From: Terriglobia bacterium
GTDB lineage: Bacteria > Acidobacteriota > Terriglobia > Terriglobales > Acidobacteriaceae
DNA: 64,000 bases
Assembly (NCBI GenBank): GCA_020073565.1
Contig: JAIQEY010000002.1
Span: 1 to 64,000 of the forward strand
Direction of reading: 5' to 3'
Position 1 is the stretch's first letter; every line of letters starts with the position of its first letter. Of this stretch, positions 56,078-64,000 are shown piece after piece. The notes below the pieces were generated by a model. The model was given only the letters and a program-made list of their open reading frames with translations. It had not been told where the DNA came from and did not search any database. A program made the position numbers and the translations under genes.

Positions 56078-57568
56078 ATGCTCGATCTTAATTTTGTCCG
56101 CGACAACCTTGCGCAAGTGGAGGAAAAGCTGCGCCAGCGGGGAATGAATCCTGCCGAGGTATTGAAGGATTTCCGCTCGATCGATGCGGAGCGACGCCAG
56201 GCCATTACGCAGACTGAGACGTTGCAGGCGAAGCGCAATCAGGCCTCAGAAGAGATTGCCAGGCTCAAGAAGAATAAGCAAGACGCTACGACACTGATTC
56301 AGGAAACCAAAGACTTACGCGAGAAGATCCAGGAGTGCGAAAAGAAGTCCTCGGAAGCCGATGCCCGCCTGCGCGAAATTCTGACCTCGATTCCGAACCT
56401 TCCACACCCGAGTGTGCCCGTAGGTTCGAGCGCGGAACAGAACGTTGAGGCGCGCCGCTGGGGCGCGCCGCCGCAGTTCGATTTCAAACCCAAGCCCCAT
56501 TGGGAACTGGGCGAGCAGTTGGGAGTGCTGGACCTGGAACGGGCGGCGAAACTTTCCGGAGCACGGTTCGCGGTCTACTGGGCGTTGGGTGCCCGGCTGG
56601 AGCGCGCGCTCGCGAATTTCATGCTCGATCTCCATACCCGCGAGCACGGATATACAGAGATTCTGCCGCCCTACATGGTGAATTCGGAGTCCATGTATGG
56701 GACTGGGCAGTTGCCCAAATTCGCGCAGGACCTCTTCAGAGTCGGCACCGTCATGAGAGGTACAGACTTTATTTCGGGCAATGTTGAGAAAGATCCATAC
56801 CACGCACCAATCAAAGGCGAGTTGGTTTGGAGGGATGGCACAGATCGCGCTTTCAATGTAGTGGCAGTCGATCCTGGTACGCGCACCGTAACTCTCAAAT
56901 CGATGAGCGACGAAAGAGTTGAGAACGCTGCCTGGTCTGAGCTTTGGTATGAGCGCAAACTCTGGCTGATCCCGACGGCCGAGGTGCCGGTCACGAATCT
57001 GTATCGCGATGAAGTGTTGGATGCGGCCAAGCTGCCTATTTGTCTGACCGCGTATACGCCGTGCTTTCGGAGCGAAGCGGGATCGTACGGCAAAGACGTG
57101 CGTGGAATCATCCGACAGCACCAGTTTCAAAAAGTGGAACTGGTGAAATTTTCCCGTCCGGAGACTTCTTACGACGAACTGGAGAAGCTGACCAACAACG
57201 CGGAGACGGTCTTGCAGCGACTCGGTCTGCACTATCGCGTAGTCACGCTATGTACCGCCGATGTGGGCTTCTCTTCGGCAAAGACGTACGACATCGAGGT
57301 GTGGCTGCCCGGGCAGGGACTGTTTCGCGAGATTTCTTCCTGCTCGAACTTCGAAAGTTTCCAGGCGCGGCGCGCGAACATCCGGTACCGTCCAGAAGGG
57401 AAGAACAAGACGGAGTTAGTGCACACGCTGAACGGTAGCGGGTTGGCAGTCGGGCGCACCTGGGTGGCCATCGTCGAAAATTATCAGCAGGCCGACGGCA
57501 GCGTGCGCATCCCGAAATCGCTGCAGCCTTACATGGGCACGGATCGCATCACGGCGAGGGGCGCGTGA
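56078..57568 (+). CDS. serS: Seryl-tRNA synthetase with a large insertion
   Basis: Class II aminoacyl-tRNA synthetase charging tRNA-Ser, 496 residues against about 425 usually. The N-terminal coiled-coil arm (residues 20-100) is normal, motif 2 is [20 protein letters not shown] and motif 3 is [14 protein letters not shown]. The extra length is a block of about 65-75 residues (near 219-292) between [12 protein letters not shown] and [16 protein letters not shown]. It includes [19 protein letters not shown] and looks beta-rich. Neither terminus is altered, so the enzyme is probably active. The insert is not one I know from SerRS. Confidence 0.95.
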   Translation: MLDLNFVRDNLAQVEEKLRQRGMNPAEVLKDFRSIDAERRQAITQTETLQAKRNQASEEIARLKKNKQDATTLIQETKDLREKIQECEKKSSEADARLREILTSIPNLPHPSVPVGSSAEQNVEARRWGAPPQFDFKPKPHWELGEQLGVLDLERAAKLSGARFAVYWALGARLERALANFMLDLHTREHGYTEILPPYMVNSESMYGTGQLPKFAQDLFRVGTVMRGTDFISGNVEKDPYHAPIKGELVWRDGTDRAFNVVAVDPGTRTVTLKSMSDERVENAAWSELWYERKLWLIPTAEVPVTNLYRDEVLDAAKLPICLTAYTPCFRSEAGSYGKDVRGIIRQHQFQKVELVKFSRPETSYDELEKLTNNAETVLQRLGLHYRVVTLCTADVGFSSAKTYDIEVWLPGQGLFREISSCSNFESFQARRANIRYRPEGKNKTELVHTLNGSGLAVGRTWVAIVENYQQADGSVRIPKSLQPYMGTDRITARGA

Positions 57569-57596
57569 CCGCCACCGGTGGCAGGATTGCCTTAGC

Positions 57597-58034
57597 ATGA
57601 ATTCCCAAATAGACTGGCAACGGCCGGAAACGACCACGGCGGCGCGAGCCGTCTCTCCCATGGGCGCAGTATGGCGCACAATTCGCGGTTACATCTTGTG
57701 GTCGTATGAGCGGGGCACCCTGCACTACGACATCATGGTCACGCTGATTCTGCTCTTCGTTTTCATTTCGCCCCGCTACATCAATTACAACGACAAACCG
57801 GTGGAGCGTAATCCGCATCCTACCGGAGTAGTAGTGATTCCCGACCAGAAGGGTGGATTCATTTATCAGATACCAGCCTCGGCCGTGAACGCATCGGCGG
57901 GCGCGGACGTTCGCCAGCAACTGCTGCAAATCATTGAACCCATTTCCGGAGCGGTCAGCGTGAGCCGCTACGAGGCGGTCAAAGATGCCTCCGGCCGCAC
58001 GCAAAGCTACAAAGTTTGGGTGGAGAAAGACTAG
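57597..58034 (+). CDS. Single-span membrane protein of unknown function
   Basis: A 145-residue protein with about 45 cytoplasmic residues, one membrane helix (LHYDIMVTLILLFVFIS) and a small soluble domain with GVVVIPDQKGGFIYQIPASA and a C-terminal beta-rich end. It looks somewhat like the ExbD layout (one helix, then an alpha/beta domain), but the conserved Asp in the helix is not clear. It follows serS by 28 bases in the same direction and precedes a LolA-like gene. Function is not assigned. Confidence 0.6.
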   Translation: MNSQIDWQRPETTTAARAVSPMGAVWRTIRGYILWSYERGTLHYDIMVTLILLFVFISPRYINYNDKPVERNPHPTGVVVIPDQKGGFIYQIPASAVNASAGADVRQQLLQIIEPISGAVSVSRYEAVKDASGRTQSYKVWVEKD

Positions 58035-58076
58035 AAATGGGTCAACTGGCCTTTGAACGTTCGTCGCGCAACGCAG

Positions 58077-58163
58077 TAGGTCCCGGAGGGACCTCTGAGA
58101 GTAGCCCGCCAGTTCACTGGCGGGAACAGTAGGCTGAAAGCGCCTGTGAGTGCCGTAGGCACG
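58077..58163. repeat. Modular hairpin repeat, copy 3 (inverted orientation)
   Basis: GGTCCCGGAGGGACC (58079-58093), then CTCTGAGAGTAG, CCCGCCAGTTCACTGGCGGG (58105-58124) and GTGCCGTAGGCAC (58150-58162). The first two modules are the reverse complement of the last two modules of copy 2, so the element can insert in either orientation. Confidence 0.82.
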
Positions 58164-58232
58164 ACTGAGTCGCGCATGCTATTTTGGGCTTCAGTCGCTC
58201 CTGAGGCAGAGGTTGGCCATGAGATTCGCCCT

Positions 58233-58922
58233 ATGAAATCCGCGATCAAGATGCTGGTGCTGGGCGCTCTCCTTTCGGCCGCCGCGTGGCCGCAGAGCGA
58301 TGCGGTTGGACTAGACCGCGTCCTGAGCCAGATGGATGCTGCCGCGAAGAGCTTCCGAACCACAGAAGCGAGTTTTGAGTGGGATCAATACCAGAAGGTC
58401 ATCGACGACACCGACATTCAGAAAGGAAGAATCTTCTTCCGGCGCGACGGCGGCGAAACGCAGATGGCTGCCGAGGTGGTTGAGCCGGACAAAAAGTACG
58501 TGCTCTACAGCGCCGGCAAAGTTCAGGTGTACCAACCCAAGATCGATCAGGTGAACGAATACAATGCGGGCAAGAATCGCGCTGATATCGAAAGCTTCCT
58601 TGTGCTTGGGTTCGGTGGCAGTGGTCACGATCTGCTGAAGTCCTACGACGTAAAGTATCTCGGATCGGAGACCGCCAACGGTGTCGAAGCTGCGAAGCTG
58701 GAACTGATTCCCAAGTCAGTCCGCTTGCGAGGTAACATAGAGCGTATTTTGCTCTGGATCGATCCAGCCCGGGGAGTTTCGGTGCAGCAACAGTTCTTCG
58801 AACCCGGCGGAGACTACCGTCTGGCGAAGTATTCTCAAATTCAGATTAACCAGAAACTGCCGGACAACGCTTTTAAACTGAAGACCACCGGTAAAACGCG
58901 GTTCATTTCACCCCAAGGATAA
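58233..58922 (+). CDS. LolA-like outer-membrane lipoprotein-sorting protein
   Basis: A 229-residue exported protein with a signal peptide (MLVLGALLSAAAWPQ). The pattern LDRVLSQMDAAAKSFRTTEA, then GRIFFRRDGGETQMAAEVVE, KYVLYSAGKVQVYQPKIDQV and AAKLELIPKSVRLRGNIERI is that of LolA/LolB-type half-barrels. LFWASVAPE-like frames upstream are not part of it. Likely role: carrying lipoproteins or lipids across the periplasm. A weak ribosome site precedes ATG 58233; the open frame runs into the repeat at 58077, but that part is not protein-like. Confidence 0.78.
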   Translation: MKSAIKMLVLGALLSAAAWPQSDAVGLDRVLSQMDAAAKSFRTTEASFEWDQYQKVIDDTDIQKGRIFFRRDGGETQMAAEVVEPDKKYVLYSAGKVQVYQPKIDQVNEYNAGKNRADIESFLVLGFGGSGHDLLKSYDVKYLGSETANGVEAAKLELIPKSVRLRGNIERILLWIDPARGVSVQQQFFEPGGDYRLAKYSQIQINQKLPDNAFKLKTTGKTRFISPQG

Positions 58923-59033
58923 GCAAAAACCAGTTTCGCGGTCCATCCGAGAGTTGGGAACCAGCAGAATCAAGCTGAAAAAGACCACCCGTCGCTATAT
59001 ACTGCAAAAGAACCTTCCGAAAGTTGAGTGGGC

Positions 59034-59249
59034 ATGGCCAAAGTTTTTACGATTCCAGTTCCTCCTGATTTGTCTCGTAAGAAGCGTGAACGAACCTCCG
59101 ATCCGCGCTACGTGGACGGACAGAAGATGCTGGTGGAGGCAATGAAATATCTGGCGAAAGCCGATCCGGTGGCCAACCGCTCAGCCATTGAGTTGCTCTC
59201 CGAACACGTGCGCACCCGTTTCCGCATGACCGACTCGCCGCTGGGCTAA
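59034..59249 (+). CDS. Small conserved hypothetical protein
   Basis: A 71-residue soluble protein, MAKVFTIPVPPDLSRKKRER, with a helical second half (AMKYLAKADPVANRSAIELL). It is rich in Lys and Arg at the start. No family is recognised, but the composition is protein-like and the ATG at 59034 fits the frame; a GTG six bases earlier is the alternative. It lies convergent with the receptor gene at 59338. Confidence 0.5.
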   Translation: MAKVFTIPVPPDLSRKKRERTSDPRYVDGQKMLVEAMKYLAKADPVANRSAIELLSEHVRTRFRMTDSPLG

Positions 59250-59292
59250 CTGTGATTGTGGTTTTCACCACTGAAGGCCCAGCTTCAAATAA

Positions 59293-59317
59293 CAAAAAAG
59301 AGCGGAGCAGGCTCCGC
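59293..59317 (-). terminator. Terminator after the large receptor gene
   Basis: Read on the minus strand: GCGGAG-CCTG-CTCCGC (59302-59317) followed by TCTTTTTTG, a rho-independent terminator about 20 bases after the receptor stop. Confidence 0.85.
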
Positions 59318-59337
59318 CCAGCCACGAATCGTCAACC

Positions 59338-62300
59338 TTAGAAGCTGAAGCGTAGCGAGAATTGCATAATGCGCGGTTTGGTCAGCGTGCTCGTGTATCT
59401 GCCGAAAGATCCAATATCTGCGAGATCCTCATTGGCAAGGGAATTGGCGGCGTCAAACCGGACGGAATTCGTCAGATTGAACGTCTCCCAGTCGAACCTG
59501 AGGACCTTGCCCTCCGAGAGCGCCCACTCCTTGCTCAGTCCAGAATCGATCTCGAGGTAGCCGGGACCGCGCAGCAGGTTGCGGTTTCCAGCCTCACCAG
59601 GGTAGAGAGGGCGGAACAGGGTTGTGCCCACCGTAATTGGATCTTGAAAGACGAGGGGGTCCCCGTTAGCGGGATCCCTATACACGCCCGTCTTCGGCTT
59701 TGGACCGGTCAGAATGGACGAGCCGTTGAGTTCGAAATTGGTGGCCCACCCGAATCCCGCGTTGATGGTGAAGGGGAATCCGCTCGTCCAGCGGTAAAGG
59801 CCATTAAAACTCCAACTGCCAAACACCGCTTGCAGAAATCCATTCGCGCCACTTCCCCAGTGACGGCCCTTGCCGTAGGGAAGTTCCCAGATCCAGTTCG
59901 CGTTGAACTGGTGAGTGGTGTCGAAGTCGGAGACGGCGCGCCACAGGTCGGGCGCCCAGGCGTTGACGGCTTGGCTGTTGAAAGACAGTCCGTTATTGAT
60001 CGCTGTCCCGCCTTCGAAAGAGTTTGTGCGCTCAGCGTTGGAACTGACATCGATGGATTTTGAGAAAGTGTAGTTGGCATCGAACTGCAGTCCATACGAC
60101 ATGGTTTTGCGCAGAGATAGCTGAAGTCCGTGGTAGGCGCTGTTGCTGCGCGATTGCCACGCATAAAGGGACGAGAATTGTCTCTGGTAGTACTGGAACG
60201 CGGTTGTTCCATCCGGACCCGAGCAGGCGGGAAAACAGAAAGCGTCGGCGACTTCAAGGGCCAGAGTCTCGTTGTACAGGTTGCAGGCGAACGTGTCATA
60301 CATTGCCTGCGTAGCGGTTAAATTACTGCCGGCAACGGTGGATTCGCCAGGGAAGCTGCATCCCCAGAGTTGCGAGCTTGCTGGTCCAGCGGCCATCGGG
60401 AATAGGTTCTCCCAGTACGGAATTGGCTGCACTTGGTCGATAGCAGTTCCCGCCGCAGCCATTTCGCTGAATTGTCTCGCCGCCTGGAAGTAGCTCACGT
60501 GGCTTTGAGGATCCACCAGATTGAGGGGTTGTGCCAGATCGACCTCCTGCAGCAACCGGCGGCCCAGACGCCCAGTGTAGGTCGCCTGGATCACGAAGTT
60601 CCTTGGCAATTCGCGTGTAAACGACAGGTCCATCACATGGGAGTATGGGGTTTTCAGCTTGTCGTCCAGACCCCATGCAATCGCCAATCCGAACGTGTTG
60701 GGATCGCCGGAAGGCGTGTACGGGAAGGGCCCGGGCGGCGGCGGATTGATCACCGGGGGAATGTTGGCGGCGCCCGTGAGGCCAGTGAACCGCGGAGCGG
60801 TGTCGACGGTTTGCACACCAGCGGGGTTCTCCACCGTTGTGGTCAGGCCAAACGAGCCCTGGCGATCGAACGTATTCACAATGCCCTCGCCAAAGTGGTC
60901 GTAGTAAATTCCATAGCCCACGCGGATCGAACTTTTGCCGGCATCGCCCAGCAATTTGCGCCAAAATCCGCTGTCGGCATGCGGCGAATACGCAATCGCG
61001 AAGCGGGGAGCAATGTCCTTATAGTCCCAATTCCAGTATGGTTTCCGTCCATTGGCCTGACCGGAAACATCAAACGTGAGGTCCGGCTGCGTGACGATGC
61101 CGTTCAGCATGTCACGGCCGCGCTGCAGGAACCAGTTGTGCATACTGACGGTGGGCGCCGCCTGGTTGCCGTGCGTTTCGTAGGGCGGCTGCAGCAGCGA
61201 GTAGCGGAATCCATACGTGAACACGAGATTGGGAGTAACCCGCCACTTGTCCTGCAGGTAGAACTCGCTCTCGATACCGTGGAAGTGGCGCGGGATAAGG
61301 CTGCCCGTGTCAAAGTTGTTTCCGTTCTTGTCTTTGTTGGCGGTGGCGCTCACCTCGCTAATAATGCCGGCCAATGCCATTGCCGAAAAGCCGTAGGAAG
61401 TGGTGAACGAATCGTCCACCAGCGGGAATGACGAATCCAGCGACGGGTCGAGGCTGACGCCGGAGTTGGCGATGAAAGAAGGCGACATCCAGTAGAGATT
61501 GGTGACGCCCTCCGTGAAATTCTGGGCGTTGGAGAGGCGGTTGTTGCTGACCAGTCTCATGTTCGCACCAAACTGGATCGTGTGCCGGCCCTTGGTCCAG
61601 GACACATCGTCCACGAAGTTGTGGACCGGCACATTGGTAAGTGTGGTATGGGAAAAGGCCTGAGAATCGTCCAGCCCCCGGAAATGAATGTAGCTGTCGC
61701 TGCTCAAGCCAGATTGGCCAACCCCCTGGCGAACAAACGCGTAACGGAAGCTGTTAATGAAATTGTTGCTGAGAAGAGCGGTGTAGCCGACGGCTACGCC
61801 TTTGCTGTTGTTGGTAGCAAAAACACTGGCAGGCTGACCCGGGAATTGGGAGGGTGTCTTCTCGTGGTCGTTCTGAAGATTGCCCCGCACAAACAGCGCG
61901 TGATTCCCGTTGGCGGTGAGCTTGTAGTCAAGCTTGACGATATACGTGTCGTGCTTGGTAGGGTCCGCAGCGGGGAAGGTATATCCGAGATAGTTGAGGC
62001 CATCGCCAGCAGAGGTCGTGTTGGGGTGCGGGTAGAGAGCGAAGATCGCGCTGGGGTTAGCATCATTGAGATTGGCGACATTCGGATTGGCGCCTGGGCC
62101 GAGGGGGCAGGTACCGCTGGCACCGCAACCCTGATCGAGACTGGCAAATTGGTCTGGCGTCAGTTGGGCCACCAGATTGTCGGGGAAGCGTGCATCGCTT
62201 ACGACGGTCACGTTTGCATTGCTCGTGGAGCAGTTAGGGTCGGCAGGATTGCAGAGATACTGAATGATTCCCTGTCGGAGCAAGTCGCTCGGAATAGTGC

Positions 62301-63291
62301 GGGTGGTCTGGACTGCCTCGGCGGACCGATAGCCCTCGTAAGCGCCGAAGAAGAAGAGGCGATCCTTCTTGATGGGGCCACCGAAAGTAGCGCCAAAGGT
62401 GTTGCGCAGCACTTTGCCGGGGCGGTTAGCTTCATCGCTGCGCAGCTGGGCCTGCTTGTTGAACCAATCGTTGGCGGACGTGAACGTGGGCCGGTGGTAT
62501 TCGTAGACCGACCCATGGAAGCTGTTGGTCCCACTCTTCGTTACCAGGTTGACTTGCGCTCCGGAGGATCGTCCGGACTCCGCGTCGTAGTTGCTGGTGG
62601 TGACGCGGAACTCCTGCAGAGAATCGAGGGTGGTTCGGAGCGCGCCTTCGAACGAATAGCCGCTGAGCTGGTCATTGTTGTCGAGACCGTCGAGCGTGAC
62701 GTTCGTCTGATCGCTGCGGGCTCCATTGACAGCGCCGCCGCGGGTGTCGTAGTCCTGCTGGCCGTGGGTCGTTTTTCCGATGTAGGTAACGCCGGGCTGC
62801 AGACTGAGAATCGACACCGGGTCGCGGCCCTCAGAGGGCAGTTCGGTCAGTTGCCGCGCGTTGAAGTTGTTGCCCAGGGTTGCATCCTGCGTATTGACGA
62901 CGGGAGCCTCGCCCGTTACGTCGACGACCACCGCACTGCCGGTGATTTTCAGATTGAAGTTCAAGGTGGCTGGGCTGCTGACCTGGAGAATAACGTTGTC
63001 GCGTTTTAGAAGAGCGAAGCCCTCGGCCTTCACAGTCACGACATACGTGGCCGGTGGAAGTTGCAGGAACTGGTAGTTTCCCTGTGCATCGGTCTTGACC
63101 GTTCGGTCGTAGCCGGTAGCTTCGTTCGAGATGCTAATCGAAGCGCCCTGAACGACTAAGCCCGCGGCATCGTACACCGTGCCGTTGAGTGAAGTGGTGG
63201 CCGACTGCGCCGACGCGACTCGCGAAGAACAAACGACGACGCAGACCAAAGAAACGAAGCAGGTCAGCACTTGCAAACGAATGGAATTCAT
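59338..63291 (-). CDS. TonB-dependent receptor, Oar-like, very large
   Basis: Outer-membrane receptor of 1317 residues. A signal peptide (VLTCFVSLVCVVVCSSRVA) leads to a carboxypeptidase-regulatory-like domain (SLNGTVYDAAGLVVQGASIS), the plug with LPSEGRDPVSILSLQPGVTY and VTLDGLDNNDQLSGYSFEGA, and a barrel ending FSLRFSF. ATG 63291 is chosen because AGAGGGGG lies seven bases upstream. A second receptor gene on the same strand begins beyond the window and ends 190 bases upstream, so the two are tandem paralogues. Ligand unknown. Confidence 0.93.
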   Translation of the reverse strand: MNSIRLQVLTCFVSLVCVVVCSSRVASAQSATTSLNGTVYDAAGLVVQGASISISNEATGYDRTVKTDAQGNYQFLQLPPATYVVTVKAEGFALLKRDNVILQVSSPATLNFNLKITGSAVVVDVTGEAPVVNTQDATLGNNFNARQLTELPSEGRDPVSILSLQPGVTYIGKTTHGQQDYDTRGGAVNGARSDQTNVTLDGLDNNDQLSGYSFEGALRTTLDSLQEFRVTTSNYDAESGRSSGAQVNLVTKSGTNSFHGSVYEYHRPTFTSANDWFNKQAQLRSDEANRPGKVLRNTFGATFGGPIKKDRLFFFGAYEGYRSAEAVQTTRTIPSDLLRQGIIQYLCNPADPNCSTSNANVTVVSDARFPDNLVAQLTPDQFASLDQGCGASGTCPLGPGANPNVANLNDANPSAIFALYPHPNTTSAGDGLNYLGYTFPAADPTKHDTYIVKLDYKLTANGNHALFVRGNLQNDHEKTPSQFPGQPASVFATNNSKGVAVGYTALLSNNFINSFRYAFVRQGVGQSGLSSDSYIHFRGLDDSQAFSHTTLTNVPVHNFVDDVSWTKGRHTIQFGANMRLVSNNRLSNAQNFTEGVTNLYWMSPSFIANSGVSLDPSLDSSFPLVDDSFTTSYGFSAMALAGIISEVSATANKDKNGNNFDTGSLIPRHFHGIESEFYLQDKWRVTPNLVFTYGFRYSLLQPPYETHGNQAAPTVSMHNWFLQRGRDMLNGIVTQPDLTFDVSGQANGRKPYWNWDYKDIAPRFAIAYSPHADSGFWRKLLGDAGKSSIRVGYGIYYDHFGEGIVNTFDRQGSFGLTTTVENPAGVQTVDTAPRFTGLTGAANIPPVINPPPPGPFPYTPSGDPNTFGLAIAWGLDDKLKTPYSHVMDLSFTRELPRNFVIQATYTGRLGRRLLQEVDLAQPLNLVDPQSHVSYFQAARQFSEMAAAGTAIDQVQPIPYWENLFPMAAGPASSQLWGCSFPGESTVAGSNLTATQAMYDTFACNLYNETLALEVADAFCFPACSGPDGTTAFQYYQRQFSSLYAWQSRSNSAYHGLQLSLRKTMSYGLQFDANYTFSKSIDVSSNAERTNSFEGGTAINNGLSFNSQAVNAWAPDLWRAVSDFDTTHQFNANWIWELPYGKGRHWGSGANGFLQAVFGSWSFNGLYRWTSGFPFTINAGFGWATNFELNGSSILTGPKPKTGVYRDPANGDPLVFQDPITVGTTLFRPLYPGEAGNRNLLRGPGYLEIDSGLSKEWALSEGKVLRFDWETFNLTNSVRFDAANSLANEDLADIGSFGRYTSTLTKPRIMQFSLRFSF

Positions 63292-63439
63292 GAAGGGCCC
63301 CCTCTGACGGCAGTTGTGGTGAAGAGCATGACCGCTCACCGCTGGGATAAAGCGGCGCTGTTGGACCTAATTCTTATGTTTCTGATCGGCCTTGTCCAAA
63401 GGAACTGGTGCGCACTTCTTGCGCGGCTGGATCAGTCAA

Positions 63440-63467
63440 CAAATGGGGGCGATTTCGCCCCCATTTG
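63440..63467. terminator. Terminator after the partial receptor gene
   Basis: CAAATGGGGGCGA-TT-TCGCCCCCATTTG is a perfect 13-base stem (63440-63467), 15 bases after the partial receptor stop. The T-run is weak, but the stem is strong on both strands. Confidence 0.7.
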
Positions 63468-63481
63468 AGAGTTGTGATGGG

Positions 63482-64000
63482 CTAGAACGAGTAGCGCAAG
63501 CCGACCTGCATGACCCGGGGCTGGCCCTGAATCTGCGTGAAGTTCGACCAGTCAGGTGGTGCGGTCAAGCCGTTGAGGGCCGGATCGGCCTCTATAGCCG
63601 TGTCCGCAGATCCCGTCAAATGCTGCGTATTGGTTACGTTGAACACGTCCCACCGGACCTGGAGTTGATGGTTTTCGTTCCATGGCATCTTCCAGGCTTT
63701 TGCCAGCCCGAGGTCAAGGTCAACATAGCCCGGGAAACGGAAGATGTTTCGAGTGCCCGTTTCGCCCGGGTACGAGCTGCGGAAGCTCTGGTAAACCTGG
63801 TCAACGCCACAAGTGCCGAAGAGCTTGGGGGCGCCACTTCCCTTACTCGGGCAGGTGTGGACCGTTTTGGTTGGGGTCATCCAGGACTGGACCTCCCAGT
63901 TGGTCGCCCACTGACTTGCGTCGTAAGGCGAATATACGGGCAATCCCTTATTCCAGCGGTAAATACCTGAGATCTGCCAGCCACCCACAACGGCGTCTAA
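63482..64000 (-). CDS. TonB-dependent receptor, C-terminal part (cut by window end)
   Basis: The last 172 residues of another Oar-like receptor, open to the right edge. Barrel strands such as VVGGWQISGIYRWNKGLPVY, FRFPGYVDLDLGLAKAWKMP and LQVRWDVFNVTNTQHLTGSA end in the typical terminal strand GLRYSF with a final Phe. It is a paralogue of the receptor at 59338-63291. Confidence 0.88.
   Translation of the reverse strand, partial: LDAVVGGWQISGIYRWNKGLPVYSPYDASQWATNWEVQSWMTPTKTVHTCPSKGSGAPKLFGTCGVDQVYQSFRSSYPGETGTRNIFRFPGYVDLDLGLAKAWKMPWNENHQLQVRWDVFNVTNTQHLTGSADTAIEADPALNGLTAPPDWSNFTQIQGQPRVMQVGLRYSF

Noticed and set aside
61582-63009. A 475-codon plus-strand open frame opposite the large receptor gene
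   Set aside because: Antisense to a conserved plug and barrel region; no motif, no ribosome site.

Overview
The window looks like a GC-rich chromosome fragment from an Acidobacteriota bacterium, probably of the Koribacter/Sulfotelmatobacter type. This is inferred from three very large Oar-like TonB-dependent receptors with an N-terminal carboxypeptidase-regulatory-like domain, a TIGR03118 beta-propeller protein, ATP synthase b' and b subunits with a signal peptide on b, many Tat-exported glycosidases, and a dispersed modular hairpin repeat. I saw no rRNA, tRNA, CRISPR array, transposase or phage gene.

Region 1 (about 1.2-23.4 kb) is a carbohydrate-use locus. It holds a ROK sugar kinase, a TonB-dependent receptor, a cupin phosphomannose-isomerase-like protein with an extra N-terminal domain, and an esterase. 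A minus-strand operon follows: GH38 alpha-mannosidase with a lyase-type N-terminal domain, aldose-epimerase-like protein, then a second esterase. Beyond it lie a DUF4185-like secreted propeller protein, two cupin-type glucose-6-phosphate isomerases, two Tat-exported (alpha/alpha)6 glycosidase-like proteins and a DeoR-family regulator. Two junctions of the GH38 operon hold hollowed-out genes, a 28-codon SDR remnant and a RhaT-type transporter remnant. Each keeps only its two ends and still sits in its old operon slot.

Region 2 (23.5-33.2 kb) has an MsbA-type ABC exporter and then a minus-strand respiratory island. Its modules are a tetraheme c, a 4x[4Fe-4S] ferredoxin and NrfD; a multi-pass membrane protein; and a mono-heme c, Rieske protein, cytochrome b and nine-heme c. 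A Crp/Fnr-like palindrome precedes the second redox module. A pseudo-receiver protein and a strong terminator lie next to the island.

Region 3 (33.7-41.9 kb) has the TIGR03118 protein and the F1Fo ATP synthase operon b'-b-delta-alpha-gamma-beta-epsilon (no a or c subunits here). The three spacers delta/alpha, alpha/gamma and gamma/beta each consist of heptanucleotide tandem repeats followed by the inverted heptanucleotides. Each spacer uses a different heptamer. This is the most unusual structure in the window.

Region 4 (42-64 kb) is mixed housekeeping and envelope genes. It includes two secreted proteins rich in G-Y motifs, a GH144-type lipoprotein, an M3 peptidase, a frameshifted hydroxyacyl-CoA dehydrogenase, an MBL hydrolase, a sialidase-like protein, PyrD overlapping a PafA-like phosphatase, cytochrome c, SerRS with a large insertion, a LolA-like protein and two more TonB-dependent receptors (the last cut by the window end). 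Three copies of a modular hairpin repeat lie between these genes.
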